Positions 26,094-35,876 of a stretch of 64,000 nt of DNA are shown here, piece by piece. Origin of the DNA: JAFMJV01 sp963800275. Lineage in GTDB: Bacteria; Chloroflexota; Limnocylindria; Limnocylindrales; CSP1-4. The translations under genes and the position numbers were made by a program. The notes under the pieces were generated by a model that saw only the letters and a list, made by a program, of their open reading frames with translations, searched no databases and had not been told where the DNA came from. The stretch lies in NCBI GenBank assembly GCA_963800275.1, contig CAWDAI010000007.1, positions 372,001 through 436,000 of the forward strand, given 5' to 3'. Position 1 is the stretch's first letter; every line of letters begins with the position of its first letter.

Positions 26094-26310
26094 ATGCCTA
26101 CGTCCACCGGAATGGGCCTCATCGGATTTGGCTGGATGGGCCGGGTGCATCCACGCTCGGACCACAGCATCCCTGCTTGCTTACCCGCGGCCGCATCATG
26201 CCGCGACTGGTGGCGGTGGCCGACACCGCACGGATCACGAGGCAGTCACACTTCGGCCCGGCATGGGCGAACACCGGGAGCTGCTTGAACACGACGACAT
26301 CGACGTCATG
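26094..26310 (+). pseudogene. Gfo/Idh oxidoreductase 5' fragment
   Basis: A good GAAGGAGGG site precedes ATG 26094. The first frame gives MGLIGFGWMGRVH, the Rossmann GxGxxG-type start of Gfo/Idh/MocA NAD(P)-dependent sugar dehydrogenases. A second frame gives IMPRLVAVADTARI (strand 2 and its acidic residue) and a third gives EHRELLEHDDIDVM. The three pieces line up in family order, with at least two frameshifts. Similarity then stops at the IS3-like segment. Only about 70 residues of the NAD-binding domain remain. Confidence 0.6.
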
Positions 26311-26475
26311 GTTAGAGTTGACTCGCTTCCGTGGACACCTGAGAGTTGGGGCACCGATCCCCGGAGTTGGGAGTCCACATGCCACGAGGGAGAGCATCCT
26401 GTCCACCCGGGTTCCGCGCTGAGGCGGTTCGCCTGGTCCACGAGTCCACAGCCGCGTTCCAAACCGAGTAGGAGG
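26311..26475 (+). mobile_element. IS3-family remnant with orfA start
   Basis: A short frame at 26379-26471 encodes 30 residues, including PPGFRAEAVRLVHEST, the start of the IS3/IS911-type OrfA helix-turn-helix, and then stops at TAG. Upstream DNA (GTGGACACCTGAGAGTTGGG and a GGGAG ribosome site) resembles an IS3 left end. The rest of orfA, all of orfB and the right end are missing. The element interrupts or abuts the Gfo/Idh fragment. Confidence 0.5.
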
Positions 26476-26509
26476 TCTCTGACTTCCTTGACTAGCACGG
26501 AGGCCTTCG

Positions 26510-27358
26510 ATGACACGACACCACCTACATTCGAGCGCAGGTTCCGGCCGCGTCCTTGACGTCAGTCCCTCGTCCGCGGGCTGGACCAGCCTTGACTTCT
26601 CGGTCTTGGTACTCGACGAAGGCACGCCGGAAGAGCTGGAGAGCGCGGGCCGAGAGATCGCCATCGTCCCGCTGGGCGGGAACGTCCGGGCCGAGGTCGG
26701 CGAGCGCACGTATGAGCTGCGCCGTTCATCGGTCTTCGCCCAGATGCCCCACGTCCTCTATGTGCCGCCCGGCCACCGCGTCCGCCTTGCCGCCGACTCC
26801 CGGGCCGAAGTGGCGGTTGGCGGAGCACCGGCGGAAGGTCGGTACCCAGTGCGGCTCTTCACACCGGACGAGATGCGATCCGAGATCCGGGGTGGCGGCG
26901 GCGCCACGCGTCAGGTGAACCACGTCCTAGCCCACCCGCTGCCGGCGGAACGGCTCATTCTCTACGAGGTCTATGTCCCGCGAGGCGGCTGGTCGGGGTG
27001 GCCTCCGCACTGTCACGACGGCTACGAGGGCTCGCCCTATCTCGAGGAGACCTACTACTTTCGGCTCGATCCGGCCGATGGCTGGGCCCTCCACCGCAAC
27101 TATCGGGTGGACACTGACTTCGAAGAGACCTTCGCAGTGGGCGACCGCGACATCGTGTGCGTCACCCAGGGTTTCCACTCGAGCGCAGCCGCACCGGGCT
27201 CGCACATGTACTTCCTCAACTACCTCGCGGGCGACCTCATCGACGACGAACGCCGCATCCCACCCTTCTTTCAGCCGGAGTACCGCTGGATCGACGGCAA
27301 CTGGGAGCAGGACGCGATGACACTTCCGGCGGTCACGCCCGAGGGTGGACAACGGTGA
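26510..27358 (+). CDS. iolB: 5-deoxy-glucuronate isomerase
   Basis: This 282-residue cytosolic bicupin isomerase of the myo-inositol pathway converts 5-deoxy-glucuronate to 2-deoxy-5-keto-gluconate. Length fits IolB (about 270-300). Family features are the metal-site region WPPHCHDGYEGSPYLEETYY in the second cupin, WALHRNYRVDTDFEETF, and GSHMYFLNYLAGD near the end. The ATG at 26510 has GGAGG six bases upstream. The frame is intact, unlike many neighbours. It overlaps a small GTG frame and is followed by an SDR gene. Its expected partner iolC lies 13 kb away in the same island. Confidence 0.88.
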   Translation: MTRHHLHSSAGSGRVLDVSPSSAGWTSLDFSVLVLDEGTPEELESAGREIAIVPLGGNVRAEVGERTYELRRSSVFAQMPHVLYVPPGHRVRLAADSRAEVAVGGAPAEGRYPVRLFTPDEMRSEIRGGGGATRQVNHVLAHPLPAERLILYEVYVPRGGWSGWPPHCHDGYEGSPYLEETYYFRLDPADGWALHRNYRVDTDFEETFAVGDRDIVCVTQGFHSSAAAPGSHMYFLNYLAGDLIDDERRIPPFFQPEYRWIDGNWEQDAMTLPAVTPEGGQR

Positions 27359-27471
27359 AGCTCGCCATCGCCTGTGAGGCTGGCGCCTCGGGCTTCATGG
27401 CCGGGCGGGGGACTGTGGGCGGCTACGTGACCGCCCCGCCCGGCAAGGAAGGAGTATCACTCGATGCATGA
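27355..27471 (+). CDS. 38-residue ORF between iolB and SDR gene
   Basis: A GTG overlapping the iolB stop (GTGA) opens a frame to TGA at 27469-27471, which overlaps the SDR start. The peptide begins VKLAIACEAGASGFMAG, which weakly recalls the start of RpiB/LacA-type isomerases (MKIAIGxDxAG). The remaining 140 residues of such a protein are absent. It is either a coupling leader between iolB and the SDR gene or the stump of a deleted isomerase gene. Confidence 0.3.
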   Translation: MKLAIACEAGASGFMAGRGTVGGYVTAPPGKEGVSLDA

Positions 27472-28291
27472 CTCTCTTTTCAGCGTGCAGGACAAGGTCG
27501 TCATCGTCACCGGCGGCCTGGGCCAGATTGGGTCGGAGGTGGTCAAGGCTCTGCTCGAGCGTGGCGCCCGCGTCGCGGTGTTCGGACGGCATGTCACGGT
27601 CGAGCAGGCTGTGGCGACGCTCGGCCGGAGCCACCCTGACGATCGCATCGCGCTTCACGCCGTGGACATCACCGAGCGGGCCACGATCGATCGAGCGCTC
27701 GATGAGTTGGCAGCCCGCTGGGGCACCCCGGACGCGCTGATCAACATCGCCGGGCTGGATACGCAGCCGAGTGCGCCACCCGCCGTTTCGGGACCGTTCG
27801 AGGAGTTCCCGGAGGAGGTATTCCGGGAAGTGGTGGAGGTGAACCTCGTCGGCACATTCCTGATGATCCAGGCCGTCGGAGCCCGGATGCGCAGGGCTGG
27901 TTCGCCCGGCGCCATCGTCAACGTGGGTTCCATCTACGGGATGGTCTCGCCGGTGCAGGACATCTATGCCTATCGCAAGGAGCAGACCGGGATCCCGTTC
28001 GTGAAGCCGGTCGCTTACAGCGCCGCCAAGTCCGGGATTTACAACCTGACCCGCTACTGCGCGACCTACTGGGGTCGTGACGGGATTCGCGTGAACACGC
28101 TGACACCTTCTGGGGTCGCGCGCGACACCCAGGACGCCACCTTCCAGGCCAACTACATCGCGCGCATCCCGATCGGCCGGATGGCCCGGGCCGACGAGTT
28201 CAACGGTGCCCTCATCTTCCTCATCTCCGACGCATCGGTGTACATGACCGGCTCCAACCTCGTGATCGACGGCGGCTGGACCGCCTGGTGA
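27464..28291 (+). CDS. short-chain dehydrogenase/reductase
   Basis: This 275-residue NAD(P)-dependent oxidoreductase is intact. It shows the nucleotide site TGGLGQIG (residues ~16-23), NIAGLD as the NAG-type strand, a VNVGSIYG segment with the catalytic Ser, and PVAYSAAKSGIYNLTRY with the Tyr-Ser-Lys catalytic set. GGWTAW closes the protein. GGAAGGAG lies nine bases before the ATG. SDRs of this type oxidise sugar or polyol hydroxyls. The position directly after iolB suggests a cyclitol or deoxy-sugar intermediate as substrate, but the sequence does not settle this. Confidence 0.88.
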   Translation: MHDSLFSVQDKVVIVTGGLGQIGSEVVKALLERGARVAVFGRHVTVEQAVATLGRSHPDDRIALHAVDITERATIDRALDELAARWGTPDALINIAGLDTQPSAPPAVSGPFEEFPEEVFREVVEVNLVGTFLMIQAVGARMRRAGSPGAIVNVGSIYGMVSPVQDIYAYRKEQTGIPFVKPVAYSAAKSGIYNLTRYCATYWGRDGIRVNTLTPSGVARDTQDATFQANYIARIPIGRMARADEFNGALIFLISDASVYMTGSNLVIDGGWTAW

Positions 28292-29251
28292 GTGACCGGC
28301 CGCCCCAAGGGTGCTAGGACGCCGGGGGAGCTCCTCGTCGATCGGAACGAAGGTGTCGAAGTGGCGCTCACCGATGAGCGCCTCGATAGCGCACAGCACG
28401 CTCGTCAGCTGCACATTCGCGCTTACCGAGTAGTCGGCATCCGAATGGAAGGCTCCTCCTTCCACCTGCCCGACGAGGGTGGCCAGCGCCCGTTCGAAGC
28501 TGGCCGGAAAGTCCAGTGGGTCGCTTGATGACACGGCTCGTCCGCCCGGACCCCAGAACTCGAAGGTCTCGGTCTTGTCCGCCGGGTCGGCGTGCAGCGT
28601 CATTCTGACAGCGCTGCGGGCGCCTCGCTCGTGCTGCAGCCGGAGGGACGTCTCTCCCAGCGGATCGTGTGCGGTCACCGACACCGCCGCGACCGGCCCC
28701 AGCACGGCCATGAGCTGCGACACGATATGCGGTCCGACGTCCCACAGGGCGCCGCCTGCGTGGCGCCATGCCGAGGCCGCGTAGGGGCTGCCCTTCGACA
28801 GCGCTGCGGAGAGCCACTCCACCTGCCCGTCGGTGTGGCCCAACCGCGCTTGGTCCCGCAGCCAGGCCGACCGTACTGGCTCGAACAAACGAGTCAGAAA
28901 CACCAGCGCAGCCACCCCGGTACCCGAGACGGCTTCGTTGATGCGCCGGGCGTCGGCTACGGACAGTGCCATCGGCTTCTCCAGCAGCAGATGCTTGCCG
29001 GCCATCGCCGCCGGTACCGCCAGGTCTACCTGCACTCCGGGTGGAACCGCGAGATCCACCAGGTCGACCGCGCCCAGTAGCTCCTCGTAGTTGGTGAAGA
29101 CGCGCAGCCCATGTGCTCTTGCGATGCGATCGCGCGCGATAGCGTTGCGACCCCAGATGCCATGGACACCGGGGTTCTCCAGCGCCTGGATGGCAGGTGC
29201 GTGGATGGTCTCGGCCCAGAAGCCAGTGCCCACGAGACCGACCGAGACCAT
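28292..29251 (-). CDS. Gfo/Idh/MocA-family oxidoreductase
   Basis: The ATG at 29251 opens a frame with VGLVGTGFWAETIHAPAI (Rossmann site), GKHLLLEKPMALSVADA (the EKP motif with the catalytic Lys) and WRHAGGALWDVGPHIVSQL (the GGALxDxGxH active-site helix). These are clear marks of NAD(P)-dependent sugar or inositol dehydrogenases. Family similarity ends near VLCAIEALIGERHFDTF, about residue 310. The frame has no stop there and stays open antisense through the SDR gene to 27395, so the natural stop has been lost to an indel or deletion. I place the end at the SDR boundary. It overlaps the broken DapA-like gene upstream and is likely part of the importer operon. Confidence 0.75.
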
Positions 29252-29254
29252 CGG

Positions 29255-30187
29255 CCGACCCTGGCGACGATAGCCTCGACCTCTGCGGCGGCCGCCGATG
29301 GGAACGGCGTCAGCGGCATGCTGACCTGGACTGAGTCGATGACGCCGTCGCGGTGCAGCAGGTGCTTGAGGGCCCCCAGCTCAGAGGCATGGCGGCCGAG
29401 CCCGTGCGCCTGGCCCACGCTCAGGATCTCGGCCATGACATCGACCTGCGCCTGGAGCTGCTGCAAGCGCTCCTGATCGTCCGAGCGGTAGGCTTCGTGA
29501 AGCGCCACGAACAGGTCGGGGCACACGTTGCCTATTCCGGGCACGATGCCGTCCGCGCCAACCGCCAGTGCCTCAGAGGCCAGCCGGTCCGATCCGATCA
29601 TGACGGTCCGATCGCCGACGCCGCCGACCTGATCCACGATCCGCCGGAAGGCCGACATGTCACCGGAGGTGTCCTTGAGGCCGATGATGAGGTTCCGGCG
29701 CAGCAGCTCGAGGCCGACATCATCGGGAGCTTGCGACCGACGTTGACCGGGATGTCATACGCCACGACTGGCACGGGGACGAGGCCGCCACAACCTCGAA
29801 ATGTGTGACGGTCTCGGTGGGCTGACAACCGCGTAGAACGGCGCGGTCACGACGAAGGCGTCGAGGCGGAACGTCCGCATCCACTTCATCTGGTCGATGA
29901 CTCGGTCGGTGGCGCGTCCACGAGCGCCCGCCAGCACCGGCACAGCACCTGCAACCGCCCCGACAACCACATCGAGCACGCGTTCTGGTCCTGGCGGCGT
30001 CGTCGAGATAGATGGCCTCGCCTGTCGAGCCGAGGGCGAAAATGCCGTGGACCCCAGCCGTAGAGCGTCGAGGTTACGAGGCGCTCGAGCCTCGCGCCGT
30101 CCACGTCCCCGTACTCGTCAAGCGGCGTGCAGATAGGAGGTATGACACCCCGGAGCGCATCGTCATCGGAGACGCTGCGGACGCCGT
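29255..30187 (-). pseudogene. DapA-family aldolase/dehydratase, multiply frameshifted
   Basis: Pieces in all three minus frames assemble into one dihydrodipicolinate-synthase-family protein: RGVIPPICTPLDEYGDVDG at the start, GVHGIFALGSTGEAIYLDD (the GSTGE phosphate-like site), VVVGAVAGAVPVLAGARG, FVVTAPFYAVV, PVPVVAYDIPVNVGRK with the family Tyr, and LIIGLKDTSGDMSAFR with the Schiff-base Lys (KDTSGD). The last ~200 residues are in one frame. At least four single-base shifts separate the pieces, yet each motif is preserved. Members cleave or dehydrate 2-keto-3-deoxy sugar acids, which fits the enolase-superfamily dehydratase gene upstream. Confidence 0.75.
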
Positions 30188-31281
30188 CAGGATGCGGTGT
30201 TCGCGCCATGTACTCACGGTCTAAGTCGAAGCCGTGCCCTGGCATCTCAGGCGGCGTGTAGTAACCGTCGACGACCTTGTGTGGAGTGCGGAGCGCCTTC
30301 AACGCGCTCAGCGAACCCCCCTCGACGTCCTCGCCGATGTAGCCGTTCGGAAGGGCGCAGAGGACCTGAGAGCTGAGCTCCAACATGAAGTGCGGAGCCA
30401 TGGGACGGTTAAAGGCCTGCGCGAGCGCGGCGATCTCCAAGTACGGGGTGATCCCGCCCACGCGCACAACGTCGGCCTGCACGAAGTCCACGGCGCCTGA
30501 GACGAGGTAGTCGCGCCATTGGTAGATGGTGTATATGTTCTCGCCAACCCCGATCGGCGTCTCGATTTGGGTGCGGAGGCGTGCGTGGCCGGAGATGTCG
30601 TCGCTGATGAGCGGCTCCTCGACCCACGTCAGGTCGAGGCGACGCAACGCGTTGATTCTGCGCGGAGCAAGCTCCGGTCCCCAGCCCTGGTTCGCATCCA
30701 CCATGAGAGGCGCCGCGCCGATCAGTTCGCGCACCTTGGTGAGACGCTCGACGTCCTCGTTGACATCGGGCTTGCCGATCTTCACTTTGAACCCCTCGTA
30801 GCCCGACGCCCGCCACGACTTGACCTGCTCTAGCAGTTCGTCTTCGCTCTTAGCCAAGGTTGATCCCACTCGCGTAGACCGGGATCCGGTCACGCACGCG
30901 ACCTAGGACGTCGACGAGCGGCTTCCCCGCATCCTTTGCGACCGCGTCCCAGAGCGCGATGTCGACGCGCGCCAAGGGCGGTGGTCGTGAGTCCCGCACC
31001 GCCGAGGTCATGCAGATAGTGCCATGAGTCGTGCCAGTTCCGCTTCGGCGAGATCTCACGTCCGACGAGGAATCCGGCGAGCCCGTCGCGGACCATTGAC
31101 GCGATCGTCTTGCCGCCGTCGCCGGAAGTGTGGCTCACTCCCGGTGCCCGTGACGCCCGTGTCGGTCGTCACGTCGACCACGACCAATTCGATATGGGTC
31201 ACGTGGTGGATGGTGTCCCGCCACTCACCCGTCGAGGAGGGGCAGGCGGGTGGTCATTGTCTCGATTGAGGCGATCTTCAT
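30188..31281 (-). pseudogene. mandelate racemase/enolase-superfamily protein, frameshifted
   Basis: Starting at ATG 31281, MKIASIETMTTRLPLLDG is followed by a frameshift to GEWRDTIHHVTHIELVVVDV, then GLTTTALGARRHRALG in one frame and ARVDIALWDAVAKDAGKPL in another. A final long frame contains EGFKVKIGKP (the KxKxG catalytic Lys pair), PLMVDANQGWG, TWVEEPLISDD and ETPIGVGENIYT, which supply the metal-binding Asp/Glu/Glu set. This matches acid-sugar dehydratases of the mandelate racemase group. At least three shifts are present. The stop codon before the DapA-like gene is also missing, so the two read as a fusion. Dehydratase plus DapA-type aldolase is a common non-phosphorylative sugar-acid route. 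Confidence 0.78.
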
Positions 31282-31343
31282 GGAGGCACCCTTTCCAGTC
31301 TGTGCGACGACGCGGAATGGAGTTGACGGGGGTCGGTGGCACG

Positions 31344-32230
31344 TCAGCCCTTCACCGCGCCTGAGGTGAGTCCCGCGACCAGGCCGCGCTGCGCGAACAT
31401 GAAACCAATGAGAATCGGGATGGCAGCGAGAACGCCACCCGCGGTGAGGAAATCCCAGCGGATCAGGTTCTCCCCGACGAACAGACTGAGTCCGACGGGG
31501 ATCGTCTTCGCGTGATCGTCTAAAGGTGAACGTCAGCGCGAAAAGGAACTCGTTCCACGAATAGATGAATGCATAGGTGCCGGCGGCTGCGATTCCCGGG
31601 CCGCGACAGCGGCAGGATGACGTGGAAGAAGGCCTGGAGCTTAGAGCAGCCGTCGATGAGGCATGCTTCCTCGATCTCCATGGGGATCTGGTCGACGAAT
31701 CCCTTCATCAGCCAGGTGCTGAACGACATGGCGAATGCAGTGTACACAAGAATCAAGCCCGAGCTTATTGTCTGAGCACCGAGTTTCTTCAGCTCGATGT
31801 ACAGCGGAACGATCAGAAGGATCGTCGGGAATCAGCTGCACCAGCAGGATGCCGCAAAGAACCGCACGCGTCCACGGAACCGGTAGCGCGACAGCGCCGT
31901 CCCAGCGAGCAGAGCGCAGAGACGGTTAGCACGACGACGCCGACTGCGACAAAGCGCTGTTGGCAAGGTACTGCAGGAACGGCGGTCTGCGGTAAGCAGT
32001 TCGCTGTACGCGCCGAAAAGGTCGGGTGATTTGGTACAGCGTCGTCTACTCATGCCAACTCGTTACGGCGGCGTGATGGAGGTGAGAACATCCAAAAATA
32101 TGGGCCCGAACACGCCGACGATCCACGCGGCGATCAGGAAGTAGATCGGCCTGATGCGGACTCGAGCCGCGGCGCCCGAGGCTCACCGGCGTGAGCGCTG
32201 ATACTTGTGTGCGGTGCCGGCAGCGGTCAT
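31344..32230 (-). pseudogene. sugar ABC permease (MalG-like), multiply frameshifted
   Basis: The stop at 31344-31346 ends LVAGLTSGAVKG, the usual MalG/UgpE tail. Upstream pieces in different frames read LFVGENLIRWDFLTAGGVLA, EEACLIDGCSKLQAFFHVIL (the EAA loop), ILVYTAFAMSFSTWLMKGF, and near the N-terminus IRPIYFLIAAWIVGVFGPIF. The probable start is ATG 32230, overlapping the end of the MalF-like gene. At least six frameshifts lie in 890 bases while amino-acid conservation stays high. As printed, no functional permease is encoded. Confidence 0.7.
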
Positions 32231-33107
32231 GCGATTCAGCTCTTTCGTGATCCGGCGCATGATAGATGATGACGAGGAGCCGAGCAGGGCATCGCCTGGA
32301 CGACACCCAGCGCCGCAGCCGCTGCCCGAAATTGGTTCCCTCGGTACGCGGTGTGATACGCGTGCAGCGGGATGCGTCAGAGAGGCATTCGCCGGCCCGC
32401 CGTTGGTCAGGATGAGGATCAGGTCGAAGTAGTTCGCCGTCCAAATGAGCCGCAGGATGATGGTGATCAGCACCGTCGGCATGATCAGCGGCAGCACTAC
32501 CCGCCAGAAGTGACTTCCATGCGCTCGCACCGTCGATGCTGAGCTGCCTCCAGCAAGCGCCGATGGAACAGACTGCAGCGCGGCAAGGATCATCACCGCA
32601 AAGAACGGGATGCCCTGCCAGATGTCGATGCACATGAGCGTGGGCAGCGCCGTCGTTCGGGTCGGCGAGCCAGGCCACGGAGAGTGCGTGATAGCCAGAG
32701 CGCTGCAGCAAGTGATTGGCGATGCCGAGGTTCGGGTCAAGGATCCACATCCACATCAGCGCGACGAGTACACTAGGGGTCGCCCACGGAAGCAGCACCA
32801 GACCGCGGATGAACCCGCGGCCGCGGATACTTCGCGTTGAGGACGAGCGCGCCGATCATGCCGAACAAGAGCTGGAACGCGACGTTGCCGAACGTCCAGA
32901 CAGATCGAATTGACGCAGCGATTCGTGGAAGTGCGGGACGCTGGAGAACCCGGCGAAGTTGTCGAAGCCGACGAACGTCTGCGCGCTGATGTTGAGCAGG
33001 TTCGTCTTGACGTGAGCGACAGCCACAGCGCGTTGAGCGGCGGGATAGATGATGAACCCGCCGATGATGGCGATCGCCGGCGCCAGCATCAGCCAGTGGA
33101 CCGGCAT
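32227..33107 (-). pseudogene. sugar ABC permease (MalF-like), multiply frameshifted
   Basis: The N-terminal piece from ATG 33107 gives MPVHWLMLAPAIAIIGGFII and TFVGFDNFAGF. Later pieces are LLPWATPSVLVALMWMWILD, IWQGIPFFAVMILAALQSVP, SIDGASAWKS (part of the EAA loop) and LIMPTVLITIILRLIW. They occur in family order but in changing frames, with five or more shifts. It belongs with the binding protein upstream and the MalG-like gene downstream. No ATPase gene accompanies them. Confidence 0.7.
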
Positions 33108-33249
33108 GCGAGCGTCCGCGGCCAGACTGCCTGACAGCCGGACGGGCTGGTTCAGGTCAGGTACTCACGGCGTCCTACGGGTCTTCAGCAGCTGATTTCG
33201 AGGTTGAGAATCCGGCTGCCCGCCGCCTTGTCGCGGCACCGGGGCGGTC

Positions 33250-34532
33250 ACACTCGCATCGGGCATCCCGATGCAGATACCGGCCGTCGAGGCCGGCCCG
33301 TATTCGGCAGCGTCTCGGCGACACCCTCGACGACGGCGTCGTTGGAATTCTCGCCCAGCAACGCGCCCTGGAACAACGGCTGCCAGGTCTTGGTGCGAGG
33401 CCACGGTCGTCCCCGGGATCGCCGGCCAGGCGGTGACCACGTTCTGCGCGGCCTCGACGAGACTGCGATGAGCGGTTGTCCTCGGACTGGGGTCGCTGGC
33501 CACCGATTGGACCACCGGCAGGTAGCCATTGGTCGACTTGGTGATCGCGAGCTGCGCCTGCTGTTCTGCCAGGAAGGAGATCCACTTGAAGGCGGCGTCC
33601 TTCTGTCGCTGTCGGCGAGCACCGCATTCGCATTCATGGTGCCCATGTACGTCGTCTGACGGGTCGCCGGTCGCCGACGGGATGAGCGCCACGCAGACGT
33701 TGTCGCCGATTGCTGGCTTCCAGCGTCTTGGCCGCCGCCGAGGTGGTTGATGATCATGGCCGCGGTGCCGGACTGGAAGTTGGCGATGATCTGCGCGAAG
33801 CCGTCGTTGATCGCGCCTGGAGGAGCGTACGGGTACGTCGAGATGTAGAGGTCGTTCGAGGCCTTCGTCTCGGCGCTGTCGAAGGCCACATTGCCCTGGT
33901 CATCGAGGAACGCGCGCCACCTGCGACGAGGAAGGCCGCCCACTGGTCCTGGCCGTTGGCGCCGCCGCGGATGTCAAATCCGTCAGACGCTCATTGTCGG
34001 GGTCGGTCAGGGCTTCGGCCGCCGCCACGAACTCCTCCTGGGTCTTCGGGCACCTCGATGCCCGCGGCCTCGAAGAGGTCCATGCGGTAGTACAGTAGAA
34101 CATCAGGAACTTGTTTGGCATCGCGAAGATCGTCGAGCCGTCCGGGCTGGTGACGAAGTCCCACATGCTGGGGATGACGTCGTCCTTGGCCGCCCATGTC
34201 TCGATGTATGGATCGAGCGGCTCGAGCATCTGCGCCTGCAACAACTGGCCGAACATGTTCGTGTTGAGGTGCGTCGCATCGGGCGCGTTCCCCGCGGCGA
34301 TGGCGTTCACGAGACTGTCATAGAACTGCGGCTGCGCGACGGAGTCGCGGATATTCACCGTGATCCCGTTGATCTGCTCGAACTGGTCAGCGAGGTCCTG
34401 GATGGTCGTATCGGTGACGTCATCCTGCCAGTACCAGTAGTCGATGCTCTGTGCGGAATCCTGCGCGCTGGCCACGCCTGCGAGGGCGAGGACGCTGGAC
34501 AATCCCACGGCGATGCCTGACCTGAATCTCAT
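33250..34532 (-). pseudogene. sugar ABC substrate-binding protein, frameshifted
   Basis: The first ~150 residues from ATG 34532 are intact. GGAGGAGAAG directly precedes the ATG. A signal peptide (SGIAVGLSSVLALAGVASA) is followed by SIDYWYWQDDVTDTTIQDLA, NAPDATHLNTNMFGQLL and AMPNKFLMFYC, as in family 1 sugar-binding proteins. A frameshift near 34090 breaks the frame. Later pieces (PPGAINDGFAQIIANFQSG, TAAMIINHLGGG, TYMGTMNANAV, FKWISFLAEQQAQLAI) continue the family pattern in other frames. The exact stop cannot be placed and may lie as far as 33165. The gene starts at the divergent promoter that carries the LacI-type operator at 34.63 kb. Confidence 0.75.
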
Positions 34533-34625
34533 CTTCTCCTCCTTGGGCTACTGCCAGTTACTGGGTCTAGGGCCCAACCTCCGCGGGTCATCCTATACCA
34601 TCCGAGGGGCAGAGAGCTATACTTT

Positions 34626-34651
34626 GTGAAACGTTTCGCGAACCGTTTGAG
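34626..34651. promoter_or_regulatory. tandem LacI-type operator, copy 1
   Basis: GTGAAACGTTTCGCGAACCG continues into TTTGA. It contains GAAACGTTTC, centred on CG at 34632/33, followed exactly 12 bases later by a second weaker CG-centred site (GAACCGTTT). The pair lies between the divergent binding-protein and E2 genes, 42 bases from the E2 start, so one bound repressor could close both promoters. Confidence 0.7.
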
Positions 34652-34692
34652 GGCACCGGGCGGCGAGCCTGGTCAGCGTAGGAGTCGATGAA

Positions 34693-35873
34693 GTGAGTCA
34701 ACGGGTACTGATGCCGCGCCTTTCCCAGGACATGGAGACCGGGCAGGTCGTGGAGTGGCTCAAGGCCGAAGGGGACCCGGTCGCGGAAGGAGACCCCATC
34801 TTGATCGTCGAGACAGACAAGGCCAACATGGACGTGGAGGCGCCGGCTTCTGGCGTGCTCCGCCGCATCGTCGCCGATGTGGGCGAGGATGTGGCCGTGG
34901 GCGGCGTGCTGGCCCTCATCGCGGGCGCTGACGAGGAGCTTCCTGACGAGGAGCCGGCAATGGGTGACGGTCACCCCGCGTCGCCGCCGGCGGGATCGGT
35001 AGCGAAGGGCGATGGTACGCCCAGCAGTCCAGCACCGCTGCCTGCCAGCGGCCCAATCCGCCAACCGGCATCACCGGCGGCGCGCCGCGTGGCTGCCGAG
35101 CTCGGCCTGGACATCGGTCAGGTCCGTGGGAGCGGCGACGGTGGCCTCGTGACGGAGGCTGATGTCAGGACCGCAGCGGACAAGGGCGCGCCGTCCGCAG
35201 CGCCCGCCGAGGGACGCGTCGAGGTCCCGCTCATCGGCACTCGACGCCGGATCGCGGAGCGCATGGCGCTGAGCCGACGGACCGTGGCGGACGTGACTAC
35301 GGTCATCGACGTTGACATGAGTCGCGTGGTGGCGCATCGCGATGCTTCGGGGCGGTCCTTCACGGCCTATGTCGCGTGGGCGGTGGCGCAGGCACTGATC
35401 GATCGACCCGGCCCTCAACGCCACGATGCAGGAGGACCACCTCTTCAGGCATGCGCACGTCAACCTCGGCGTGGCCGTTGCCCGCGACGATGGGCTGGTC
35501 GTACCGGTAGTCCGCGAGGCGGAGCGGCTCTCGTTGTCCGAGCTCGCCTCTGCCATCGACGCCCTGGCCGCGTCGGCCAGAAGTGACAGCATCCAGCCCG
35601 AGGCCTTGACCGGCTCTACCTTCACGTTGACCAACTCGGGCACCTACGGGTCGCTGTTCTTCACGCCGATCATGAATATGCCGGAGGTCGCCATCCTGGG
35701 CGTGGGTCGGGTTGCCGATGTCCCGGTGGTCCGGGATGGGGCGGTGGCCGCGGCAAGGTCATGTACCTCTGCCTGAGCTATGACCATCGGTCGTCGACGG
35801 CGTCGCCGCCGTCAGGTTCTTCGCGGCCGCCGTCAAGCAGCGATTGCAGGATGTGGAAGCGGCGGACGCCTGA
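34693..35873 (+). pseudogene. 2-oxoacid dehydrogenase E2 (dihydrolipoyl acyltransferase), frameshifted
   Basis: The gene starts at GTG 34693 with AGGAG eight bases upstream. Domains are a lipoyl domain at residues 1-78 (ETDKANMDVEAPASG, with the lipoylated Lys), a Pro/Ala linker, an E1/E3-binding domain (SPAARRVAAELGLDIGQVRG), then the acyltransferase core (GTRRRIAERMALSRRTVADV). A shift near 35405 moves the core into the next frame (HAHVNLGVAVARDDGLVVPV), another occurs near 35755, and a third near 35790 falls in the active site, where SYDHR is separated from VDGVAAVRFFA. The complex oxidatively decarboxylates a 2-oxoacid to an acyl-CoA. Gene order E2-E1alpha-E1beta is unusual. No E3 gene is linked. 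Confidence 0.78.
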
Positions 35874-35876
35874 CCG

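Noticed and set aside
27395..28291. Continuation of the Gfo/Idh frame through the SDR gene
   Set aside because: The extra ~300 codons are exactly antisense to a motif-complete SDR and show no similarity of their own. High GC keeps the frame open by chance after the natural stop was lost.
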